Source of the DNA: Apostichopus parvimensis
Lineage: Eukaryota; Echinodermata; Holothuroidea; Aspidochirotida; Stichopodidae
Length of the DNA stretch: 64,000 nt
Reading direction: 5' to 3'
Assembly: GCA_000934455.1 (NCBI GenBank)
Contig: KN887419.1
Location: forward strand, 15,906 to 79,905
Below are positions 12,681 to 25,100 of the stretch, piece by piece; position 1 is the first letter of the stretch, and each line of letters starts with the position of its first letter. Made by a program: the position numbers and the translations under genes. The notes under the pieces were generated by a model. The model was not told the origin of the DNA. It was given only the letters and a program-made list of their open reading frames with translations, and did no database searches.

Positions 12681-13813
12681 TCAAATATTTGTAATTGAGC
12701 GCTGTGATCCATGTTCTTTAAACTTCTGCAAGTATATTTTCGTATAATTACTGAAATGATAACTATAATCTGAAGGTATAGAAGTAACCCAAACTCTTAA
12801 ACAATCATTTATATTTCTAAATAAAACATCAAATATTGTAAATCCATCTGCAATGGTGTCTCCTTCCGAATCAGGAGGCTTTGGTAGCTCCAACAGTTCA
12901 CCGCCACCATCAATTATCAAGAAACACTTTTGAAACGATAACATTTCATATACTTCATCTGGAGAGTACTTGCTGTTTGGAGGTAATTGTTTATGAATTT
13001 CTTTATCAAAATCTGCTTCGAAATTAAGTTTCTTTATATCAACAATAAAAAGGGTTTCATCGAAGTTCTCCTGAGAGCACATCAAATTTGCCTGTTTGAT
13101 AATCGGCGTTTCTCCAGCTGAAAGATCACCTACAAAAAGAATACGGTTCGTGTTCTTCCACTCATCAGAATAAAAAAAAGATGCAGCGGACATCTCTTTC
13201 CGTTCTCCTTTAGGAGTTTCAATTTTTAACTGTGACTTCAAGAACCGGTCGATCAAGGGATCGATTTCCTTAAAGAAAAGGTGAGATAAATAACAAACGT
13301 ACTTATTGTGAGTGAAAGGTCAAAGTATCATAACATTGTAGTCACCACTGTCAAATATGAACGAATTGTAACAGTTTGCAGTAGTTAAGCAGTTTTCTAA
13401 CATTTTTTCCTATCACGAATGTATATTATTTGCGATATCTGTATTGTCGAGTTATTTTCCTATGATCTAGCATTTGCTTCACTCATAGTATTGTACATTG
13501 ATACTTGCAAATCGACGAGTAACAGCTGCAACTATCGCTCATTTTGTATCAACCATTGTATAAAAAATAAGCTTAACTTGCAAACTGATGAAAATCTTGG
13601 AGATCATATGCAGTTCTAGAAAACGTAAATTTTTGCGGAGCTGTAATTAAAACATGAATCAAAAGCATTGATTTCAGCAAACTTACATCTTCATATTCAT
13701 CTCCATCTTCATTTTTCGTGTTCCGTTTGCAGCGGCGACCTGTGTGAAATACGGTAAATTAAATAGGGAACCACAACATATCACATAGTCATCGTTGATA
13801 TCAATAAACGGGC

Positions 13814-14073
13814 NNNNNNNNNNNNNNNNNNNNNNNNNNNNNNNNNNNNNNNNNNNNNNNNNNNNNNNNNNNNNNNNNNNNNNNNNNNNNNNNNNNNNNN
13901 NNNNNNNNNNNNNNNNNNNNNNNNNNNNNNNNNNNNNNNNNNNNNNNNNNNNNNNNNNNNNNNNNNNNNNNNNNNNNNNNNNNNNNNNNNNNNNNNNNNN
14001 NNNNNNNNNNNNNNNNNNNNNNNNNNNNNNNNNNNNNNNNNNNNNNNNNNNNNNNNNNNNNNNNNNNNNNNNN
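13814..14073. other. Assembly gap (260 N)
   Basis: It lies in the intron before the linker exon. Copy B has only some 20 bases at the matching place, so the gap length is probably not the real size. Confidence 0.95.
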
Positions 14074-15882
14074 TGTGTGATGAGGAATAAACCTTAGGCC
14101 ACATATTAGTCAAAAGTATCAAACATCAAAATGGTGTACTTTTTATCACAAAACTCTTAGTCTTATATAAGCGTAATTTAGTTTCTTAGCATCTTGAACG
14201 CATTTAGCTTCTCTTCAAGCACAGCCATTTTTTATTTGGTTAATATCTCGATCACATTTGCAAGTCCTATTCTTGGGATCTTTGTTGGTTCGGCTTTTTG
14301 TCGTTACTCGTGTCTCTCTCATATCCGTCATTCTTCAAGCGTCTCTCTTGGACGTTTGGCATTGATCACGATTAATTCACAACGTACACACAATATAACA
14401 AACTGACGCAAAGTACACAAAATAATCTCGTTAACTTTTGGTATTTTCAAAAGTGAACAAGAACAATATGGCAAAGCTACCATATCTTTTGATGCAAGGT
14501 TGACTACATACATTTCAAGTTAGCACGTAACAACATGCTTAAAAATTCAAAGACCAATCCGGCAAAACCTGGGGCTATACACAATTCTTAAATCTGTGGA
14601 TTTCTACTGTAATGTAAACGTTACAATAGGCCTCTTATACTTGGGTTTATCAATCATTATCTACGAAATGTCTGTATACTTGAAAATGTGCAAATGAACT
14701 TGAACCAACGGCAGCTTTACCAGAAATTTTTCTTGTGGGAGGAAACATACTTACATGAGTTTCATGACATGATGCTTTCGCATTTTGTAAGTACCTTCTC
14801 ACTGTTCTGTAAAACATTTATCTTTAACGTATTAGTACTATATACCCTAACCTGTGTATGACATAATATGTGCCAAATGTAAGAAAGTGAACTGTTATAA
14901 TTATCACCCAACTTTCGCATTTAGACCTACCAGTGGGGATCAGGAAGATATTATACAACATGTGAATAAATGTAAACTGCAACATAGGCCTATATGTAGA
15001 TACATCTCTTGTTGCAATTAATGTTTCTTTGCTTATCTGTTTTCTGTACAATGTGAGCATTGTGAATTTTCTTCCCTTTTCCTGATAGAATGGTAAAACT
15101 GTTGATTAAAATGGCACTTACTGCAATACAGTGAAATTAGGAAAGTCGTAGTAACAATTATCACGATTGCAATGACGCACGTCACAATGAGAATCAGTGC
15201 ATTTCCATCATTAGGTATTTCTAAGTCATCACATGTAGCTAGTAATATTAAAAGAAGAAACATGCGCATAAGTTTATATAAGTAAATATAATTTAAATGA
15301 CATTGACAGAAAAACAAACCTGAATGTAAATTTAAAACAATAAAGGCATTATTTTAGCTATGTTTTTAGGCTGTCCCATAACTTGGACAAACAAAATTTG
15401 CGACACTCATGACACCGTTACATATCCAATTAATGAAATGGTAAAACACCTTTAAGAACTGACATCTTAACATTATTTAATTCAGAAAGCATACTGACAT
15501 TTCTTGCTGTGTACATTCGATTAAACTCTGTCCTCATGTATGTACGTTACGAACGAAATACGGTGCTTTTTTCATGCGCAAATTCTGTTCAATCCAAAAG
15601 TTATATTTCAAGGTGCATCATGATACACGACAGCATTAATTATAGGTAAGACCCTAGATTATCGTTTGATAAAGTATCCCAGTAATTAGTGTCGAAATTG
15701 AATAACGGGTATATGTGTAGGTAATAAACATTTGAACTCATCCGTGAATTTCTATAAAGATATAACTTCCAATTGGACTTTGAAAATGCTCAACCATCAA
15801 TTACATGGTTTGGAATGCCTCTTTTACAAAATGTGACACTGCCTGTTTTGACTTGGCTGAAAGTATGAATATCAGTTGTGGC

Positions 15883-15949
15883 CATAACATAACATGACAT
15901 AACATAACATAACATAAGATAACGTAACGTAACATAACATAACATAACT
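15883..15949. repeat. Pentanucleotide (AACAT)n microsatellite
   Basis: About thirteen imperfect units in the intron between Ig2 and the membrane exon. Copy B (near 47188-47222) has only about half as many, so the array has expanded or shrunk since duplication. Confidence 0.9.
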
Positions 15950-17395
15950 TAAATGGGTCTGAGTAATAATATGCATAATAACCTACATGCCAACAAGACA
16001 ACAAAAACCACTCACCAAACGTTACATTTACTCTAGCATCCCTTAGTGCATTTTCATGTCTTCTATAAAACTGGAGCAAAGCAAAACTGTTAATCCACAG
16101 TTCAAGCTTTGAATGTCCAAACTGACAGTGGCGTTCCACGAATTATCCGACAGTCGCTCTTCGTGTATTCGACCTTGAATTATACTTCCATTGTTGTAAG
16201 TCCATACTGGTGATATTTTCTCTGTGGTTGGACTGGTGATAGTGCACGTGAGCAATATTAGATCTTCAGTAGCTTGTATTACACAATCTTCACATGAGGT
16301 ACACTGGTCTATCACTGGACAAGGCTCTTTTAAGGGAATAAAACAAAATCGAAAAAGAAAGATTAAACAAGCATATTGTTTCATACAAGGTTCGTTATCC
16401 TACCGGCTCGCTGAATTTCAGAAAGTAGAGTATTTACAAAGCCAGACGAACAATAACATAGACTCATGTCAGTAAAAGAATTGCCACTGTAGGTGAAAAA
16501 TATGTAATTGAATAATTTAAAGCAAGATGAAATGTCAAAACAGTCACTTTCGAATGATGATTCGATAAATGATTTTTAGCAGGTAGGTAATATGCTATAT
16601 TTGATTCTAACAGTTTTCTAGATCTTATCTTATCACTTGATTTACCTTACATATTTACTTGTATAATATGATCATTACCTATAAGAGTTACAAGCACGGT
16701 GTCTTGTTCCGTCTCGTCATCTTCCATAAAGTGCAAGATGGTGTAAGGACCTGTCTGATTAAGACCAACGCTCTTGATGATAAGTGAACCATCGTCGCTG
16801 ATATCGTAGTGTTGCACTGGCCAAACGTATTTGATACCAAATACCAATTGCGCGATGGGAAATGAGCTCGTACTCGCTCCTACGTACCAATATAGGTTTG
16901 TAAGTGTAGACGTGGTGAGTGAACAGTTGACAACTTGGATGCTCCCTTCTTCAACAAACAGTTCTTCTGGACATCTAAGTGACGACGCTTTGTAAAAGAG
17001 ACCATTTATCGAAATTTTAATATCATTCATAATTAGCATCATCATTATATTTCAAGTAGCATATAAAGATTTAAAACAGTGAGTAAGATGATCTGTTACT
17101 GTCTTATGGTAACATCCTTTATTCTATGCTATACTACTGTGTCGTATTGTTGCGGTTAAACTGTGATTATAAGAAAAAGTTAAGAAATAAAATTAAGCAA
17201 AACATTTGAATATTAATCTAAGAGACTGACTTCGGTCAGCTTGCGGCATCGATAAGCCAATGAGGCTTTTTCGCGAGTTCCTGCTTGCAGGAGGATCTAA
17301 AATACATACAATACATTCAAATACTTACCTGAATAGCTAGTCGGTAAAGCAGTTGCAATAAAAAATGCAACTCCCAAAAGATAAGTTGACGTCAT

Positions 17396-18656
17396 GATGA
17401 ACTATCGGGCTTCATATGTCGCAATGTGGATTAACTTGTTTCATTTTTCTGAGGAGAGAAATGCTGTCGTCTTAAATAATCTGTTTCAAGACTACCTTAT
17501 ACAATCAAATTTAAATTTAAAATCGTACAAGATATTCGATGCTGTTTTATATAACCATGGTAAAGAAACCATGAGAAGAAGCCTTGAATTAACTTACAGC
17601 TATATTGATATCGAGGTTTAACTATTGTCACCAAATATTTTGAAGGATGTCTCCAGGGTAGCATGTTGTATGGTAGATATGTTACATTTGTGAAGTTAAG
17701 TGTTATTTTGTGAATGCATCTGGCAACAGCAAATAAATGTTGTCACTAACATGGCAACATAGTTTAAACGTCTATATTTTTTTCTGAATAATATTGCAAT
17801 AATGTATCAGTAGATGGAAGACATTTGGAGAAAAAAACCAAGCTGTTCAAATGATAGGTTACATTAAACTAATCAGTCTATGTAATAGGTCTAGGTCTAT
17901 GTAAGTACAAATTCAGTGTGTACTTTAGTACAAAACGAGGCCTGCTGATCAACCGCGGACAGTATTAGTTGTGTACACAATGTGCGTCTATAGTTCATTA
18001 TACTGTAGGCCTACATAATTTTACCAATAAAATTATTTCTTTAGCGCATAAATTACACGCTTAATAACCTTAAAGGAAACAGTATTTTTCAATATAGTTC
18101 AAATTCGTTTAGATCAATTACTCCCTGAAGCAGTAAATAATGTTCAAAAGTACCAAAATACCGTATGGATGCTACTTACTATGTATAACGTTGAGCTCAC
18201 TGTACTTCATTTGTTTCAGTTAACACAAAGAGAAAATGTACAGTTAGCTGTATACGTGATATACGTGCACATATCTTATCACAAATAATCACGGTACGAA
18301 GGTCAATGGGTAATCTGTGATATATTTATGTTCACCGTATCATATTTTACTGAGAAATGACGGCCTGTGCAATTCACAAGGTACAAATAAGTTGACGTCT
18401 GCCAATGCACCGAATGTGGAGGTATATGGGAAAGAACTTAAAACAGTAGCCTACTGTAATAAACTATTTGTGCACTTTAACACTGCTCGTTTTACTGCAT
18501 GAGCGATCGGTGCACAAAACCTAACAGACCCATGGGGGGAATGTATTGTTTTGAAGCTCAATTTGTCCGCCCCCGATATAGCCTAATCCATAAATGAGAT
18601 CAAATTAACCAAATACTGTATCACTTCAATATGGGGATAATAAACACTAAGCATCG
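17396..18656. other. Intergenic block upstream of the Ig-NACHT gene
   Basis: This and 19245-21811 form the 4.8-kb space between the divergent Ig-NACHT (minus) and Ig-stalk (plus) genes. Both copies keep the same spacing of 4.8 kb. No gene recognised. Promoters of both genes should lie here. Confidence 0.4.
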
Positions 18657-19236
18657 CAGCGGCGTAACGCCTATGGGCTCGGACGGGGCAAACCCAGGGG
18701 CCCCCGACCAAAGGGGGCCCCCGCTGCACTGATGTACAGAACTTAGAAGAGGGGTACCCTTTTTTTTCTTTTTTTTTGAAACGGCACGTTTTCGTTGGAA
18801 AAGAAACTATAAACGAGACAATGGACATATTTCTCTGTGCGTGAATACGTTCGTCATAAACCATATGCCCCTGCAACTGCTGTCTTATTGTCCTTTCAAT
18901 CTCTTAATGTATTCTAGCTTTGCAACACATTTTTTCATGTTCCCAGTATGACAGACAAGGTGGACCAAAAATTTGTCTATGAACGCAGATTTTCCCCAAA
19001 ATCTCAGTCGATAAAATCACCACGAAATGTTCCATATACGGCTTAGATTGCACCAGAGAGCTTGTAAAACCCCAGAGCTTCCAGTGCCCTAAGGCGGGCC
19101 CTGGACCCACGCCTTTGGGACTTCGCGCTCCGCGCTCGTAATGTGCGCTGTGCGCACATCGGTTGACTCTCAGCAGCAGCCAGGGGCCCTTCCTTCCCTG
19201 GACCCAGGGGCCCCCAGACTCATCGTTACGCCGCTG
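18657..19236. mobile_element. hAT-type MITE
   Basis: The 580-bp insertion has perfect 13-bp inverted ends (CAGCGGCGTAACG) and is flanked by an 8-bp direct duplication AAGCATCG at 18649-18656 and 19237-19244. Copy B has the empty site near 49960. Eight-base target duplications and CA-G-GCG-type ends are typical of hAT elements. It is GC-rich near both ends with GGGGCCCCC-like blocks and codes for nothing, so it is non-autonomous. It inserted after the 25-kb duplication, or was lost from B. Confidence 0.85.
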
Positions 19237-19244
19237 AAGCATCG

Positions 19245-21811
19245 ACGAATTTGTATGTATAAGTAGAATGTACTTCTTTGTTGTACTTCGTTATCGGCAT
19301 CGAAAGTCTGTGTGATAAACTTGCTAAACGCCATTCGCCTTTACCATTATTTTGGCTTACTTATTTTGCTACACTTACTATCAAGTTAATCTATTTACCA
19401 TATAACCCCTTTATAACAGCCTATTGACTCCAATCAAAGTACATCGATACATTTCATGATGTGACCCTGAGAGTGACATAAAACTGTCAAAATGTAGTAT
19501 GAAATGTAATTATTAACTAAAGGTCAAATACCCCTCTACTGTGGTACCCAAAATTACTTACATAACATATCAATGTGCCCCAAAAGAAAATTAAACGGAC
19601 TTAAAATGTATCTGCGCGAATACATGGTTGTGTATGCTGCATGAGTTGTGACGATACGGTTTCCTTACTATAAAAAATAATATAGCATCGGCATTTTCCT
19701 TTTCTTCCTATTAAGGGGAGGAGAAGGAGGATTGGTTGGTTTGAACACGAGGACGTTTAACAAAAATGTTGACAATGATGAGTTCAAAGTAAATGCATCA
19801 TTATGATAAATTAAAATCTATATTTAGACGATAATTTCAGACAACTGACAATTCCATTGTACCAATGATATCTAAATATACAAAATGGACATTAAGTACA
19901 AAAGTATGTACAAGAACCCCCACCTTATCAGGAAGTTATATTGTTCTGTTTGTTTTATTGTTATTCATCTTCAACTACAAATTATTAGAGATATCTACGA
20001 ACAATGTAGTTCCTACAATCGAGTTTGGCACATTGGGCACTTCAGCTTTTGCATGAGATGCTAAAAAAAAACTTAATGAACTAATGTAACTGAAGATAAA
20101 AGCACTTTTAGAGACATTCAGAGTGTTTGAATCGAAACAAGGAAATATAAGCCCTTCTTTGTTTGAGAAGAGAAATTGTTGGGAAGGGTAATCTTGGTCA
20201 CCGTACATTGACTGATAACTATCGTAACTAAATTATAAGTTAATGAAAAGGGAAAACGATCGTTACATAATCCTACAGGAACTTGATGTATAATATAATC
20301 TGAAGTCTTTTTTAACTTTTTGTCTACTTTTGTGGCATTTACAACTTTAGAAAGGTGCAAACTGAACAGCCAGTTACAACGATAGAAATCATGTGACTTA
20401 TTGGGACTATGTAATTGACTATTTATTTATCCGCCTTACATTACAAAACAGTCACTTTATGAAATCAAGACTTAAATAAGGCTGCCATAACAAAAGAAAC
20501 AACAAGTTGATAGCGAAGGTTACATATCAAATCCATGCAAATGTTAGAATTGATCATACCAATTATGACAGCTCTGACTACTGACCAGTCATCATATTGC
20601 CTGGATGTCAAAACAAGTATTCTCCTTCCACCTCCCCCTCTTTCGTCTCGCAAATAACATGGAAGAAAAGGAAATATTTAAGTGTCATGTGGCACGTGAC
20701 ATTCTACCAAATTTGAAGAATATCGTGCGAGTGGTTATAACCATAGGAAACATAAGTAAACTTATACATTTAAAAATGATTCAGCTACAATTGTTAACCA
20801 CTTATTTGATACCACACAAAAGACTTGTCATCAATACTGGCATTACTTAACTTGAACTCTTTTCCCCATCACACAATAATGTTCGATTAATTGCCTAAAG
20901 TTTTAGAAGTAAGTAACTCGACTCTACACATTTACATATCACATACACCAAGCAAAGCGACACTACTGAATGGTTCCAGGCAATTAAAGGGCTGCGGGAT
21001 GTGCAAAGAACATGAACAACAGAGTTACTTTTTGAAGCAGAATGCAAAACATTCATATTGGTTGTTATGATAAACAATCACTACTTTGTTATGATTAGGA
21101 CATGCTGTACATTGAGGGTTTTAAAATATTTTATGTAGGAAGTACAGCAAGACGCATCTAAAGGTGACATGAATGTAATCCCAGTGATATATGTTGGCCA
21201 CCAACTTCCACTAATATGCCTTCTTGTACCCAATGTTTTACATATCCATACTAAACAACATCAGATCTGTCCAAAAACTCATCTATATACTTATATACGA
21301 GGTAGTCACTATTTGATCATTGTTGACCCCAACTGATATTTCCACACACTGCTTTACATGTGAAACGTCCATGATAATAGACACACACCCTAGCATGACT
21401 AGGAAGGTTATGATTTCATAAAAACCAAACACGAACGATAAATACTTTCCAGAAAGAGGTTTTATTGAACACAGTGACAATTTCAATACAGAAATTGGTA
21501 CTACAACTACTATATTGGTACTGCAAATACTAACATTACGGCTTACTTTATTAATTTTGCAGCCTTGTAGGCCCTAAACGAATTTAAACTGCTGATTCGG
21601 CCTAGTGCTTAGTACCCAGAGGTTAAAACGATAGTGGTAATATCGTTCTACTCTTCATGGACTAGCCTAGGCCTTAGTCACTCTACCACGAACGTTAGAC
21701 AATCGTGCGCTTACTTTTTGCCACACAGGTGAAACAAGCACAGACTCGCCGTGGGCAGCAATGAGTTCGGCTTAGGCAAATACTTGACAATCCTTGATCA
21801 ATCGCATAACG
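19245..21811. other. Intergenic block, partly different in copy B
   Basis: It aligns with about 49970-52977, but 19395-19712 has no counterpart: B has an unrelated 0.24-kb piece at 50099-50340. The stretch 20775-21350 is also replaced in B. No gene seen. Confidence 0.4.
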
Positions 21812-22170
21812 ATGTCTTCTCTGTTCCAAGCCTGTGACAGAGTGGTACTTCCGAACAACAACGGTTCACAAACATCTGACGGGGCCACATCGGGGTCAGA
21901 ACTTGGTCAACAGATGAGCGACTACAATGGTTCCAGGGATTCGCCTGGAGCCAAATATGAGCTTGTGACCTTCGACCAATTACAACTTGAATACAAAAGC
22001 AGCACGCCAAAAAGTGAAACAATCGTTCGAGTGGTACTTGTTTACATTCGGGTATCACTTTACAATCACTTTCTTCCTTGTAGTTGCCTGTGCAATGATA
22101 ACCACAGTCTTTTTGAGTATTTCCTTTCGCGTGATTGGCACGGATAGTAGATATTTTACTAAAGGTATAT
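21812..22170 (+). pseudogene. Frameshifted membrane-protein fragment (copy A)
   Basis: From ATG 21812 the frame reads a hydrophilic, Ser/Gly/Asn-rich head (MSSLFQACDRVVLPNNNG...) ending near YKSSTPK. The next frame then continues with a convincing membrane helix (YHFTITFFLVVACAMITT...). The same switch of frame is found in copy B, so the break is older than the duplication or the two parts are not one protein. I do not recognise the family. The piece ends about 20 bases before the signal-peptide ATG of the Ig-stalk gene, so it may now serve as that gene's promoter or leader. Confidence 0.4.
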
Positions 22171-22189
22171 CTAAGTATTTACTGGTGGA

Positions 22190-25100
22190 ATGGCAGCCTT
22201 CAGGTACTCCAATGTGTACAACATCTTGGGCGTACTTTTCCTACTTGAAAGAGGTATGGATTTAACTATTTATTTGCAAATTACATATCCTAAACAACAA
22301 CTTATTGTGTTTAATTACAATTACATGATATTTTTTGCACTTCCAGCTTTTCTGCAAGATTTGATTATATGTCCATCGACTGCAGAGTTTACAGGAGATG
22401 AGATTGAATGCCCCGTAAAGCTAAACACACTAGTATGTCTAGTTTGCCCGGTAAAGAAGACGTCTGCAAACATTACTTGGACAGATGATACGATGATTTT
22501 TTTCAGGACCTCGGTACCAATACGGCCAATAGACGGAATTTCAATGGGAAGTTGCAACGATACGTTATGGTCTCTAAATGTTGTAATGCAGGGTAATCAA
22601 CCTAGTGAAAGGAATTTCTCCTGTTCTAACAAACATTACGCCAGCAGCAAATTTGTCTTTAAAGTTAAAGGTATGTTTGATATTTAATATTATAGTACAC
22701 AGATATAACACATTGTGACGCTAATGCATCATGCTCAGTGGCGTTGATCAAACGGTGAAAGATATGACTGTAGTCGATCAATAATTGCTAGTGGATTTAT
22801 AAACAAGATATTTAATCCAATAGTTTTAATAGTCTGTTTGAAATTATCTCAAGCGGTTATTGTTAAATGAGTATTAAAAACAATGCATGGAATAATAAAT
22901 ATCAGACACTTGGTTCCCGAACTTATACACATTGTGCCGCCGTCAAAACGTGCTTGTGTGAAGCTTCATTAGTGTTTACAAATAAATACTTTATCTCATT
23001 CATGAAATTATTGCAATACTACAACCTATCCAAAAAAGCTATAACTACGAAGATATATTGAAGTTTTGATATCCGAGAGCAAATTCGAAAATTGAGACGT
23101 AACGCCAAAATTTTGGAATAAAATGTCGACATTTCGATACAAAAAAGTTTCCAGAAAAAAAGTAAAAAATTGAATTAAAATAGTCTACATATCTATAAAG
23201 GGCTGTTAAAATCAATGTAGGATATCAAGGTATTGAAATTAGGGGATTGAACCACAATTTATGAGACGAAGTAATCGATGTTTTTAGGAAGATAGATATT
23301 TGCAATATAATTACAGGTTCCAATTTCGAAACAAGATTTGACATTTCGAAAAGCATAGGGAAACAGCTATATTTTCGAAACGCAAACTCAGCCATCACAA
23401 TACATGGCACATTGTAGTGACGGCGATTACTTATTTTTGATTTTGTTATTCTTGATTTTGTTAACAGCTGTGATACCATTTGGCACCACACCGAATAGCA
23501 TCAACAATACGAAGGAACAAGTCACCTCATCAAGTAGGAATATTTAACATGTTTCCATATTATAAATTTTGTTAAAGCTTGAAATGGTATGGTTCCATAC
23601 ATGCAAATTTAAAGCCTCATTGTGTTTTCCATTTTAAACACTGTATATAACGTATATATGTATAACTCAATTGACACATAGAGCTTACAATACTACTAGT
23701 AATATAACAACGGAAACTAAAACAAAATAAAGAAAAAATAATAATCTGAGATTACTGTCTATAACTATCTATAGCTTGCTTTTTCGAATTTGCGTGACTG
23801 TGATAGGCTATTTAATGCTTACAAGGCTTTGTCATGATTGAAGCTCCGTTATGCAGTTGATTTTGACGGTCTAAAGAATCGTATTTTGGTTCTATTGTGC
23901 AGTAAAATAGTCACATAGTAATGACGAGGTACCTCTTGTCAAAAAGTTGGCTCTTTAGCAAAATTGAGTGAATGAAAATTCAAGCAAACGTATCTCGTTT
24001 GTGTACCAAAAGGTTAGGAAATTTGTTTCACCTCAATGTGTTAGTTTGGAACAATGTAGCCTACATAATGAACAATTTTCCTTGGATTCTATAGGACAGA
24101 GCAACAACGTATGACTCCTAAAAAATGTGGGGGAAAGTACATTTGCAGGTTTGTGTGAGGATTTACTACACTAAAATAAAGGGCAATAGTACCAAAAACG
24201 TTAGTGGAGTTTGTTCCGTGTTATGAATGCAATGCACAATGGGGTTTAACTAGTAAAAGATACATTTGCAATATAATATCGGAATTTCTGATCTCCATCA
24301 TGATACTTAGAGAAAACGATAATTAAAAATACTTATGTAATATTCAAAAGTGCAGTACCACTATTGGATATTTACATATTGACTTAATTTGATGTAAAAT
24401 GTCAAGCAGCCGAGATGTCTTTGATGTATGGTATAATTGGTCGTTGGTCAATGTAAGTGTTCTCTTGTATGCTATCATGAACTTGGCAATTGTAAGGCCC
24501 AAGGTTAAGAGAATGACAATGAAAGTTTTACTTTGAGAACGTTTATTTCCGATGACATTATGTTAATCGCCTATTGAAAAAGTATTTTTAATGAGATTAA
24601 ATCTAATACTAATACGATATATATGTATTTTGATATTTATATCGATCCACGGAACGACAAATCATTTGTTTCTTTAAAGCACAATTTTTAAGATACTTAG
24701 TTTATGTCAGGTAGTATACATTTGTTACCACACCACTTTCTTCCGGAGATGACGTTAAATTTCCAAACAGTTTTTCAAGACGTTAGTGCAGAATTAACAC
24801 TGTTGAGTAAGGGAAATAACGAATTCTATACAATTTGCTTGTTTTCAGAACCACCTTCGTCTAGTATAACAAAATCAAATTTTATGACAGGTGTTAATAA
24901 CCAGACCGCCTTATGGATCGAAGGTGAGTTCGTTTCCAGCGGGTCTGCTCTTACTTACACTGCCAAATAACTAAATTTATGTAACTCTTGTCGTTGACTT
25001 TCAAATAACGTAATATTTCTGATACTCATAAAAATCGATTGTGACAATTTCATACTCCCATCAAAAAGGAACACAATGGTCCTTTTAAAATGACAAACAG

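Larger units (their letters stand above)
12681..17395 (-). pseudogene. Ig-Ig-TM-NACHT-like receptor gene, copy A, frameshifted
   Basis: Exons, in order of transcription: signal 17329-17395 (MTSTYLLGVAFF...), Ig1 16679-16987, Ig2 16016-16326, membrane 15122-15238 (long Ile/Val helix), basic linker 13687-13739 (RRCKRN...), NACHT-like 12681-13268. Joints are phase 1 until the linker, then phase 0, all GT-AG. Ig1 is V-like (LRCPEE, YWYVG, DDGSLIIKSV) but has YTILH where the usual Tyr-x-Cys should be. Ig2 has LTC, VW and LLC. The last exon reads FVGDLSAGETPIIKQ where a P-loop should be, with no Lys, then FLIIDGGGE (Walker B-like) and RVWVTSIPS, with the usual sensor Arg missing. It ends soon after, without helical domains or LRRs. 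Ig2 is 311 nt, one less than in copy B, so the frame breaks late in Ig2. An assembly error is possible. Without it the product would be about 481 residues. Confidence 0.75.

Noticed and set aside
13781-14122. Frames running through N
   Set aside because: They are open only because the gap has no stops.
16224-16475. Plus-strand frame opposite Ig2
   Set aside because: Antisense shadow of a recognised exon.
18583-19242. Minus-strand frames of about 100 codons
   Set aside because: They lie in and around the GC-rich hAT MITE; no protein family resemblance.
22321-22557. Minus frame opposite the Ig exon (and 53489-53725)
   Set aside because: Shadow of the Ig exon, whose splice phases and cysteines identify the plus strand.
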